Shown one piece after another: positions 1 through 6,650 of a stretch of DNA of 11,849 bases. The notes beneath the pieces were generated by a model, which did not search any database, was not told the origin of the DNA, and was given only the letters and a program-made list of their open reading frames with translations. Source of the DNA: Campylobacter sp. (GTDB taxonomy: Bacteria; Campylobacterota; Campylobacteria; Campylobacterales; Campylobacteraceae); assembly GCA_024680445.1 (NCBI GenBank), contig JAILCJ010000026.1, positions 1 through 11,849 of the forward strand, read 5' to 3'. The position numbers and the translations under genes are program-made. The stretch's first letter is position 1. Each line of letters begins with the position of its first letter.

Positions 1-4
1 AATT

Positions 5-820
5 TTATAGACTTTTTAAAAGTCCTTCAAATTCGACACCATACCATTTGCGATCTTTGTTTTTTAGTGTAGTGCGTATGCTTTCGAGTACGAAATTTGC
101 GGATTTTTGTATGGCAGATTGCAAAGTTTTGCCATTTATTATGCTTGCAAAAAGAACAGAGGCGAAAATGTCGCCTGTACCGCTGGTTTTGAGAGGTAAA
201 AGCTCATGAAAATATTGCCATTTTTCTTTGCTTTTTGCGTCAAATGCCACGACTCCAACTTCATTTTTATTGTAAGTAATGCCTTTTAAAATGATTTTTT
301 TTGCACCCATTTTACTTAGGGCAAGGAGCAAGTCGTCTATGTATTTTTCATCGTGGCAAGCGTCAAGATACTTGCTTTTGGTAAGAAAACTTGCTTCTGT
401 GATATTTGGGGTGACGATGTCTGCTATCTGGCATAATTCACGCATTTTTTCGACAAATTTTTCATCAAAACATGGGTAGAGTTTGCCATTATCCCCCATG
501 CAAGGATCGACAAGTTTTATCGAGTTTTTGCCAAATTCCTTAAAAAGTTCGCTTATGAGTGAAATTTGAGTTTGGCTACCCAAAAATCCGCTATAAATGC
601 CGTCAAAATGGATATTTTCGGCTTTCCAATTTTGCATTATAGGTTTTATTTGATCGCTTAGGTCTAAAAAACTAAAATGCTTAAAACCCGTATGACACGA
701 AAGTAGGGCGGTTGGCAAGACGCAAGTTTCTATGCCACAAGCACTTATGATAGGTAGGGCGACGCCGAGCGAACATCTGCCAACACAAGAAATATCTTGT
801 ATGCTTAATACTTGTTTCAT
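5..820 (-). CDS. pdxY: Pyridoxamine/pyridoxal kinase (PfkB/ribokinase-fold)
   Basis: This 271-residue cytosolic kinase is expected to phosphorylate pyridoxamine or pyridoxal with ATP to make the B6 cofactor by salvage. The N-terminus (SIQDISCVGRCSLGVALPI, residues 6-24) and LPTALLSCHTGF (35-46) match the Firmicutes/Campylobacter type of pyridoxamine kinase. SGFLGS lies at 77-82, the DPCMGDNGKLY segment at 105-115, and the ribokinase-superfamily anion-hole motif GTGD at 214-217, with Asp217 as the expected catalytic base. Length is normal for the family. The ATG at 820 is preceded by only a weak AAAGAA-like ribosome site. It lies 232 bases after the radical SAM gene on the same strand, across the repeat array, so it may be the last gene of the operon or have its own promoter inside the repeats. 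The family call is firm. The symbol is the nearest common name, since the protein resembles the Gram-positive-type kinase more than E. coli PdxY. Confidence 0.88.
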   Translation of the reverse strand: MKQVLSIQDISCVGRCSLGVALPIISACGIETCVLPTALLSCHTGFKHFSFLDLSDQIKPIMQNWKAENIHFDGIYSGFLGSQTQISLISELFKEFGKNSIKLVDPCMGDNGKLYPCFDEKFVEKMRELCQIADIVTPNITEASFLTKSKYLDACHDEKYIDDLLLALSKMGAKKIILKGITYNKNEVGVVAFDAKSKEKWQYFHELLPLKTSGTGDIFASVLFASIINGKTLQSAIQKSANFVLESIRTTLKNKDRKWYGVEFEGLLKSL

Positions 821-855
821 TTTTTATTCTTTATAAACGATATAGCCAAAGTCGG

Positions 856-1040
856 CAAATTCGCTGGTTTAAATATTAAATTTGATAAAAAACAAGTCAA
901 ATTTGATAAGGCTAAAAATATCAAATTTGATAAAAACAAATTTGCTGATTTAAATATCAAATTTGATGAAATTCTAATCAAATTTGATAAAAAACAAGTC
1001 AAATTTGATAAAGAAATTTTAAAAATAAGTTCAAATTTAT
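856..1040. repeat. TCAAATTTGA palindrome array between radical SAM and kinase genes
   Basis: The core AAATTTGAT starts at 878, 899, 923, 959, 980 and 1001, with near-copies at 938 (AAATTTGCT) and 1033 (AAATTTAT). Successive starts are 21, 24, 15, 21, 21, 21 and 32 bases apart. The perfect 10-base palindrome TCAAATTTGA occurs at 897, 921, 957, 978 and 999. Longer units also recur: 878-909 is identical to 980-1011 (32 bases), and 856-886 is a near-copy of 937-967 (offset 81). Because most spacings are multiples of three, frames stay open on both strands, giving KFD-rich peptides on plus and SNL-rich peptides on minus. Any two palindromes could pair into an RNA hairpin. The array fills the only sizeable gap in the minus-strand operon. 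Similar KFD-type repeats occur between genes in other Campylobacter genomes as far as I recall; their function is unknown to me. Confidence 0.85.
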
Positions 1041-1052
1041 TTTGCACTTTTG

Positions 1053-1958
1053 CTACTTTGTTCTGTAAAATTTCACGCCTGCAAGTATGCTTTCATAAAC
1101 TTCGCCACTTGCTAAGAGGGATTTTAGAATTTTTTGTGATTTGTTTGAAAAATTTTCTTTTATATTTGTTGTGCTTTGGGGTCGGCGAGATAAAATTTCT
1201 AAAATTTCTTCACGAGTAAAATCATAAACCTCATAGCTTGTATGTGCTTTGACGATAAGGGTCGGTGCGGTAGTTATATAGGTGGATAAATTTTGCAAAA
1301 CTTTGTTTGAAACGCCATTTACGGGGTAGGCTGGCGGGCGATCTATGGTGCTTATATCTACTCTATTTGGCACGATATTATCTATGGCTTCGTTTAGTTT
1401 TTCAAACTCAAATTTTGTGTCATTAAAACCGGCTACTACAAGGATTTCAAGGACTAATTTGCCTTTAAAATTAAACCTAAAATTCTTTAAAGCATTTATA
1501 AGCTCATCGACATTTATGATATTTTTGTTTTTGCCAATTTTTGAAAAGGTGCTTTGAACGGCGGAGTCAAGGCTAAATTTGACTATGTCTAGCATAAGCA
1601 GTGCCTCGGAGATTTTTGGGTCTAGCACTCCGCTAGCATTGCTTAAAATCAAGAGTTTTTTGCCGGTATTTAGCTTTTTTATACTTAAAATAAGTTCTTT
1701 TAAATGCGGATAAAGTGTCGGTTCGCCATTTGCTGTAAGCGTGATAACATCGACATTTGGGTGATGTTCGAGAGCTTTTTTTAATTCACTTATGATCAAA
1801 TTTACTTCTGGCGGATTTGCTATGGTATATTTCGGTTTTGCCGCTTTTAGTTCGCAATACACACAATCAAAGTTGCAAGTTTTTTCATCTGGGCTTAGGT
1901 CTATGCCAAGGGACATGCCAAAACGTCTGGAGTTAATCGGCCCAAAAATAACACTCAT
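1053..1958 (-). CDS. Radical SAM protein (COG0731-like Fe-S oxidoreductase)
   Basis: This is a 301-residue radical S-adenosylmethionine protein. The 4Fe-4S/SAM motif CxxxCxxC is Cys28, Cys32 and Cys35 (CNFDCVYC), and the SAM-contacting GEP motif is at 78-80 in [10 protein letters not shown]. The N-terminus [20 protein letters not shown] is typical of the COG0731 group, relatives of tRNA-wybutosine-type enzymes; no substrate can be assigned. The C-terminal part from about residue 245 ([14 protein letters not shown] onward) looks like a small winged-helix-type domain. The ATG at 1958 overlaps the hemE stop as ATGA, and no strong ribosome site precedes it, so translation is probably coupled to hemE. 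From memory, the C. jejuni radical SAM gene also follows hemE, which suggests a stable pairing, but this does not prove a haem role. Confidence 0.85.
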   Translation of the reverse strand: MSVIFGPINSRRFGMSLGIDLSPDEKTCNFDCVYCELKAAKPKYTIANPPEVNLIISELKKALEHHPNVDVITLTANGEPTLYPHLKELILSIKKLNTGKKLLILSNASGVLDPKISEALLMLDIVKFSLDSAVQSTFSKIGKNKNIINVDELINALKNFRFNFKGKLVLEILVVAGFNDTKFEFEKLNEAIDNIVPNRVDISTIDRPPAYPVNGVSNKVLQNLSTYITTAPTLIVKAHTSYEVYDFTREEILEILSRRPQSTTNIKENFSNKSQKILKSLLASGEVYESILAGVKFYRTK

Positions 1959-2980
1959 ATTTTTGCGCTTTTTTCTTGAACGGATTTGATAAAGTATTTT
2001 GCGTTTTGAACTGGGATATCAGGCAAGATGCCGTGTCCTAGGTTAAATATATGTGCCTTGCCTTTCATACATGTTAAAATTTCATCAACGCCTTTATCGA
2101 TAGCGTTTTTATCGTAAAGTCGGCAAGGTTCGAGATTTCCTTGAAGGGTGTAGCGATCGCTTAGGGCGTCTTTTGCCTTTTGTATAGGGGTTGCCCAGTC
2201 TACCCCAAAAACTTCAAAATCGCCGTAAATTTTATCAAGAAAACCGCTTATGCCTTTTGGGAAAATTATGACAGGAATATGCGGAAATTCGGCTTTTATA
2301 TCTTTGGCGATTTGCAAGATATACTCCCAGCTAAACTCAAAATACGCACTTTCTTCAAGGGCTGCTGCCCAGCTATCAAAAATTTGTATGGCGTTCGCAC
2401 CTGCACGGATTTGTTCTTTGCAGTATTGGCTAATGGTCGTGCTTAAAAGTTGTAAAATTTCGTGCAATAATTCAGGTTTTGTGTAAAGCATTTTTTTGCA
2501 AATCGCATAATTTTTGCTGCCTTTGCCCTCTATCATATAGGTTGCTATCGTCCAAGGTGAGCCGCAAAAGCCGATGAGTGCTTTGTCGGCTGATAATTTT
2601 TCACGGCTTAATTTAATGGTGTCATAGACATATTTTAGATTCTTTACAGCCTTTTGGCTATCGAGAGCTTTAAGGTCGTCAAAGCTGCTTATGGCTTTGT
2701 CAAAAACCGGTCCCTCGCCTTTTACAAAACGCAAGTCCATACCCATTTCAAGCGGTACTACAAGGATATCGCTAAAAGTTATCGCCGCATCAACATCTAA
2801 AATTTCAACAGGTTGAAGGGTAACTTCGCTGGCTTTTTTATAGTCTTTGCAAAGGCTTAGAAAATCCCCGGCACTTTGGCGAACTTTCATGTATTGTGGT
2901 AGATAGCGTCCAGCTTGTCTCATCATCCAAACCGGAGTGTATGGGGTTGCTTTTTTAAAACAGGCGTCTATAAATATCAT
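1955..2980 (-). CDS. hemE: Uroporphyrinogen decarboxylase
   Basis: HemE converts uroporphyrinogen III to coproporphyrinogen III by four decarboxylations, a cytosolic step of haem synthesis. The 341-residue protein carries the signature [15 protein letters not shown] (16-30) with Arg21 and Arg25, the catalytic Asp71 in TFSDILV, and the conserved His316 in [12 protein letters not shown]. Length is normal. I chose the ATG at 2980 rather than the in-frame TTG one codon upstream (2983), because AAGGAA at 2986-2991 is 5 bases from the ATG but only 2 from the TTG. The MIFIDAC start also agrees with my memory of Campylobacter HemE. It lies 29 bases after the sensor-kinase-like gene and overlaps the radical SAM gene by 4 bases. 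The microsatellite just upstream could influence its translation. Confidence 0.96.
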   Translation of the reverse strand: MIFIDACFKKATPYTPVWMMRQAGRYLPQYMKVRQSAGDFLSLCKDYKKASEVTLQPVEILDVDAAITFSDILVVPLEMGMDLRFVKGEGPVFDKAISSFDDLKALDSQKAVKNLKYVYDTIKLSREKLSADKALIGFCGSPWTIATYMIEGKGSKNYAICKKMLYTKPELLHEILQLLSTTISQYCKEQIRAGANAIQIFDSWAAALEESAYFEFSWEYILQIAKDIKAEFPHIPVIIFPKGISGFLDKIYGDFEVFGVDWATPIQKAKDALSDRYTLQGNLEPCRLYDKNAIDKGVDEILTCMKGKAHIFNLGHGILPDIPVQNAKYFIKSVQEKSAKI

Positions 2981-2985
2981 CAAAT

Positions 2986-2991
2986 TTCCTT
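2986..2991 (-). promoter_or_regulatory. hemE ribosome binding site
   Basis: AAGGAA on the minus strand lies 5 bases before the ATG at 2980 and decides that start over the TTG at 2983. It lies 18 bases past the stop of the upstream sensor gene (3010-3012). One of the alternative frames created by slippage in the GA tract would stop at 2994-2996, immediately before this site. Confidence 0.75.
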
Positions 2992-3009
2992 ACTTAGTTT
3001 GAGATGTTA

Positions 3010-5907
3010 TTACGCGTTAGCTCTCTCTCTCTCTCTCTCGAAGTCCGTGTCGATGATGCTAGAAAGTTGAGATTTGTTTATCTTTGGAGATAGGAATTTA
3101 GCGTAATATCTAAGTTTTGTAAGCGAACTTTCGCGTTCGTTACTAAATATATAAACCCTAGTGTCTGTATCAAATTTGATACGAGAATTTTCGACAGAAT
3201 TTAAGATTTCATTGATACTAAATTCAGGGTTTTGATCTACAAATACGAAGCCGTAAGCCTTGGTGCTTAGCTCGTTGTCGTATTCATTAAAGTTATTTAC
3301 AACCGTTAGCCTGTCTTTAAATTTACTAAGCGCATCGGCGAAAATTTTGTTTTCGAGCGAGGTCTTTTTGAATAAAAGTATGCTTTGAACCTGTTTTTCG
3401 ATATTTGTAGGCAAATTTGTTTTGGTAAAGTTGTCTAAATTTGGTATAAATCTTGCCAAAACATCATATAAAGCCTTTTGTGAAATCGGCTTTCTAAGCA
3501 CGGCGTCAAAAATTTCATTTGCATTTTGCATAGAAATATCGCTGGTATTTGAGACTAAGCCGATGATAGGTATGTTTTCGTTTATAGGATTTTCTTTGAA
3601 TTTTTTAATCGTATTTATCAAGTTTATGTTTTGGATACTGGTGTCTAGCACGACAAAATCATAGCTTAAATTTGGATTGTTTAAAGCATGTTCGCTGGCG
3701 GTATTTATTTCTAAGGTGTAGTTATCAAAGGCGTGTTTGATGAGGTTTGCGTTGATTTGGTTGGTTTCTACCAAAAGTAAGCTAGGCAGTTTTAGGCTGA
3801 AATTTTGTGAGCTTTTTTTGGTAAATTTGTTTTGTAAAATTTCAAGCAAACCAAGGGTGCTTAAAGGGTTGCGAAGCTTAATCATATTTTTCAAATTTAC
3901 ATTTGTGTCGCCGTCTTCACGAAGTATGACTATGTCGTAATTATGGTCGTTAGGGATAGATTTGTCGCTGATATAGGTTTTTATATCTAAGCCAAGACCT
4001 TTAATGGTTTTTTGGAAAAAGTCGTTATACTCTTTTTGAGAATCTTCGACAAAGGCTAGTTTTAAGTTTGTATCGACTTTGTCGTATTCTATCCTATCAA
4101 ATGTTTTAAATTTAAGATAAAAGAAAAACTCGCTACCAGTGTCGGTGTTGTTTATAAATAGCTTTGAGCCAAGCGTGTCAAGGTAGTTGTTGGCGATGAT
4201 GAACCAAAATTCCTCGGCATTTGCACCTTCGCTGAAAAACTCGTTATTGCTTAGCATTTTTTTGCTTTTATCGTTTTCTATATATTTGGCATTGCTTTTG
4301 ATGATAAATAAAATATTTGTTATATCAGAATCTTGAGCCGATGCAGGTTTTATCTCGACTACTATTTTGCCGTATTGAGAAGTTTGAGTGATGACGCCAA
4401 GGATAACATTTGAGATAGTGTTTAGAATTTTTCTTTTGTCGCCTTCTAGTTTGTTTCTAAATGATGGGTCTATATAGGTGATATAGTCGATATTTTTTTT
4501 GCGAATCGAAGGCATATTTACTTCGAGTGCTTTTTTAAATAAAAGTTGAGGTGAAAATTTGTCTATGTATATATTTCTTTCGTTACTTTCTTCGATATTT
4601 ACGATATTTATGAGGTTATCGACATTTAAAAATGCATTGCCAAGGTTTTCTTCTAGGAAGTTTATGGCTTTTAGCATATCGAGTTCTTTTGTGTGTTTAT
4701 GCAAGAAATTTACACTTTGGAAATTTTCTTTGATTCTTTTTTTATTATTTTCGCTGACTTTTAGCAAATAGTCGTTTTTGATTTTATTAAATTTAGAGAC
4801 GCTTTTTACCTTGTTTTCGTAACTTGTGTTTTGATCGCCAAGGTATTGTATGGTACTGGCTATCTCATTTATCTCTTTTGACATATCAAAACCAAGATTT
4901 TTTTGTGCCTTTTGAGCTTCGCCTTCTGCTTCGTCCATTTTGTCTATGTAAAATAAATTTATTAAAAATGCTATCAAAAGCAAGACGGTTAGAATCGTGC
5001 TAACTATAATCAAAATTTCAGATTCTTTTATATAATTTTGTGTTTGAGCGATCAATTCTTTATCTATAATATCTGAAATTTTAAGAAAAATAACGAATTT
5101 ATCAAGCACCAAAATATCGGTTAGCTCTAAGTCTTTTTCGCTTATTTGATATGAATCTTTTGTATCTAGCAATATACTTTTGCGAAATTCTATGTAGTTG
5201 TTGGCGATTCGCTTGATCTCATCGGAGGTGAGAAAGGTAAGAATTTCTATTTTGGTATTGCTGTTTGGCATAAAATTTAAACCGGCTTGTTCGACTATAT
5301 TTGATAAATTTAGCCAGTTATTCATTTTTTGTTTGGTGACATGCTTTAAATTTTGTCTTGCGTTGTGGATATCACGGCGATTTATGATAATAGAATCCAT
5401 AGAATCATAAAGCGATTTTAGTGAGACGAGATGTAAATTTATGTTTAAATTTAAGTCTTTATGATACTGAAAACCTGCATAGTTTAAAGTAAGTAAATCC
5501 GCGATATGGTCGTAAAAGTTAAAAAATGTATCGCTTAGCCACTCTTCGCCTCGCAAAAGTCCTTCACGAACGGTTTTTAGTTGGGCACTAAGAGAGTTGC
5601 CAGTGCTTTCATCAAGTTGGCTAAATTTTTCTATGCTGTTGTCTGTGCTTTTTTTGGCGGTATCGTATTCGCCTGTGCTAGCGAAATTTTTTACTTTTTT
5701 TACTATCGTGCCTTCGACCAAAAGGGTTTTGATAATGTTTTTAATGGCGATTTGACGCTCAATTTTTTCGCTTAGGTTGTTTGATATTTTGATTTTATTG
5801 AAGTATAGATAGTCGATATAAGCCAAAGAAAAGAGTGCGACTAGAATCGGGATAAGTAAAATATATCGGATCTTATGGTGTCTGGTTGTAAAAATTGATT
5901 TCATCAT
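3010..5907 (-). CDS. Membrane hybrid histidine-kinase-like protein, degenerate kinase core, three receiver-like domains
   Basis: 965 residues. Membrane segments at about 14-34 and 298-320 enclose a roughly 260-residue helical extracytoplasmic domain, loosely like the nitrate/nitrite-sensing (NIT) type. A coiled region follows at about 325-375. The kinase dimerisation helix aligns as KNDYLLKVSENNKK (377-390), with Glu386 where the phospho-accepting His belongs. The ATPase-like part (450-600) has Gly504 in place of the N-box Asn, no DxGxG box (SNAKYI, 538-543) and no GLGL box, but keeps the closing GSEFFFYL. Receiver-like domains lie at about 611-690 (no Asp), 707-822 (Asp755, Ser786, Lys806 and Glu714 kept) and 841-950 (Asp891 kept, KP swapped to PK). 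It is thus probably a pseudokinase signalling scaffold. The C-terminus ERERERANA is encoded by a GA microsatellite. The first ATG (5907) overlaps the upstream stop as ATGA; the second ATG (5904) is better spaced from AGGA. The exact signal and output are unknown. Confidence 0.8.
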   Translation of the reverse strand: MMKSIFTTRHHKIRYILLIPILVALFSLAYIDYLYFNKIKISNNLSEKIERQIAIKNIIKTLLVEGTIVKKVKNFASTGEYDTAKKSTDNSIEKFSQLDESTGNSLSAQLKTVREGLLRGEEWLSDTFFNFYDHIADLLTLNYAGFQYHKDLNLNINLHLVSLKSLYDSMDSIIINRRDIHNARQNLKHVTKQKMNNWLNLSNIVEQAGLNFMPNSNTKIEILTFLTSDEIKRIANNYIEFRKSILLDTKDSYQISEKDLELTDILVLDKFVIFLKISDIIDKELIAQTQNYIKESEILIIVSTILTVLLLIAFLINLFYIDKMDEAEGEAQKAQKNLGFDMSKEINEIASTIQYLGDQNTSYENKVKSVSKFNKIKNDYLLKVSENNKKRIKENFQSVNFLHKHTKELDMLKAINFLEENLGNAFLNVDNLINIVNIEESNERNIYIDKFSPQLLFKKALEVNMPSIRKKNIDYITYIDPSFRNKLEGDKRKILNTISNVILGVITQTSQYGKIVVEIKPASAQDSDITNILFIIKSNAKYIENDKSKKMLSNNEFFSEGANAEEFWFIIANNYLDTLGSKLFINNTDTGSEFFFYLKFKTFDRIEYDKVDTNLKLAFVEDSQKEYNDFFQKTIKGLGLDIKTYISDKSIPNDHNYDIVILREDGDTNVNLKNMIKLRNPLSTLGLLEILQNKFTKKSSQNFSLKLPSLLLVETNQINANLIKHAFDNYTLEINTASEHALNNPNLSYDFVVLDTSIQNINLINTIKKFKENPINENIPIIGLVSNTSDISMQNANEIFDAVLRKPISQKALYDVLARFIPNLDNFTKTNLPTNIEKQVQSILLFKKTSLENKIFADALSKFKDRLTVVNNFNEYDNELSTKAYGFVFVDQNPEFSINEILNSVENSRIKFDTDTRVYIFSNERESSLTKLRYYAKFLSPKINKSQLSSIIDTDFERERERANA
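3021..3039. repeat. (GA)9 dinucleotide microsatellite at the 3' end of the sensor gene
   Basis: Nineteen alternating bases (CT on plus, GA on minus) encode the repeated Glu-Arg tail of the 965-residue protein, only four codons including the stop before its end. Tracts like this are prone to slipped-strand mispairing. Gain of one unit replaces the tail ANA with ELTRNNISN and moves the stop to 2994-2996. Loss of one unit ends the protein at ERERES, with the stop at 3016-3018. Neither changes a folded domain, so any effect would be on the tail or on translation of hemE. Confidence 0.9.
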
Positions 5908-6650
5908 TTATCCTGAAATTTACTTACACTTGAACGAAGCGAATTTAAGCAAGCCGTGATATTTACTATGAGTTCTAGATAATTTATAGACTTTGCTTCG
6001 AGTGCGGTATTTATGATATTTACAAGAGGGGCAACACGAAAATTCTGTGCCGGTTCTTTGACACGATAAAGCATTTTTTTAACATTTAAAACATCTTGGG
6101 TTATGATGGAATTTTGAAAAGGTATAATGTATTTATCAACATTTTTTGTAAATTTGATAAGATAGTCTATGTATTCTTTTTTATCAAGCCCTAAAATTGT
6201 GGCATTTTGTGAAATCCACTCTTCGTTAAAATTAAAAGTCAAATTTGTTTTATTTAGTTTTGATTGAGAAATTAAAATATCAGAATTCATAAGTATGGGT
6301 AGGCGAAGTTTAGGACGCAAGCTTTCTACATCGTTGTCATCGACACTTTCGCTAGTTTTTATTTCTATGCCATAAATGCTTTTGTTGCTTTCGTGCGTTA
6401 GGTTGGTTGCTATCAAAGTGGCTTGAATTTTTTCTTTATTTTTGTTTATGAGTTCTAGTTTTTTGCCTAATTTACCAGCTTGAATAAGTGCTTGCAAAAG
6501 TTCGCTATCGCCACTTTTTTCATAACCTACAACGGAGTTTGAAAAAACGGTGTTAAAAGAGAGAAAATCATTAATATCTTCGTATCCAAGTAAGTCAAGA
6601 GCGTGTTTGCCCATACTAAGCATATGAAAATTTTCGTCGTAGATTATCAA
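5904..6650 (-). CDS. PAS-like plus Hpt-like protein lacking the phospho-accepting His
   Basis: This is a 248-residue soluble protein without membrane segments. Residues 1-97 look like a PAS fold: IIYDENFHMLSMGKHALDLLGYEDINDFL opens it and ATLIATNLTHESNKSIYGIEI closes it. Residues about 138-242 look like a helical-bundle Hpt domain. In LYRVKEPAQNF (194-204), aligned with the usual HTLKGSAGNL, Tyr195 takes the His position while Lys198, Ala201 and Asn203 are kept. It therefore cannot relay phosphate by the usual chemistry. The start is TTG at 6650, overlapping the uvrC TGA by 4 bases. AAAGG at 6658-6662, 7 bases upstream, supports this start. The stop overlaps the ATG of the large sensor gene, so the two are almost certainly translated together and probably interact. 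An internal ATG at codon 10 would cut into the PAS fold. The domain calls come from pattern matching only. Confidence 0.72.
   Translation of the reverse strand: MIIYDENFHMLSMGKHALDLLGYEDINDFLSFNTVFSNSVVGYEKSGDSELLQALIQAGKLGKKLELINKNKEKIQATLIATNLTHESNKSIYGIEIKTSESVDDNDVESLRPKLRLPILMNSDILISQSKLNKTNLTFNFNEEWISQNATILGLDKKEYIDYLIKFTKNVDKYIIPFQNSIITQDVLNVKKMLYRVKEPAQNFRVAPLVNIINTALEAKSINYLELIVNITACLNSLRSSVSKFQDK

Noticed and set aside
878..1040. CRISPR array
   Set aside because: The repeated unit is a 10-base palindrome with short, similar spacers of about 11 bases. CRISPR repeats are longer, and their spacers are unique and longer.
817..1047. Minus-strand 76-codon frame as a gene between radical SAM and kinase
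   Set aside because: It needs a GTG start without a Shine-Dalgarno sequence, and its composition is simply the reverse of the repeat. It is kept as a finding but not as a gene.
812..1219. Plus-strand frame of 135 codons through the repeat array
   Set aside because: The first half is the repeat and the second half is antisense to the end of the radical SAM gene. There is no ribosome site of quality and no recognisable domain, so it is treated as a by-product of repeat spacing.
2981..2983. TTG start of hemE, one codon earlier
   Set aside because: Only two bases separate it from AAGGAA, whereas the ATG at 2980 has the usual spacing.
4493..4500. Run of eight T (A8 in coding) in the sensor gene, and a similar run at 7991-7998 in uvrC
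   Set aside because: Such A-runs coding for Lys are frequent in AT-rich genomes, and both genes are intact. They were not called phase-variable.
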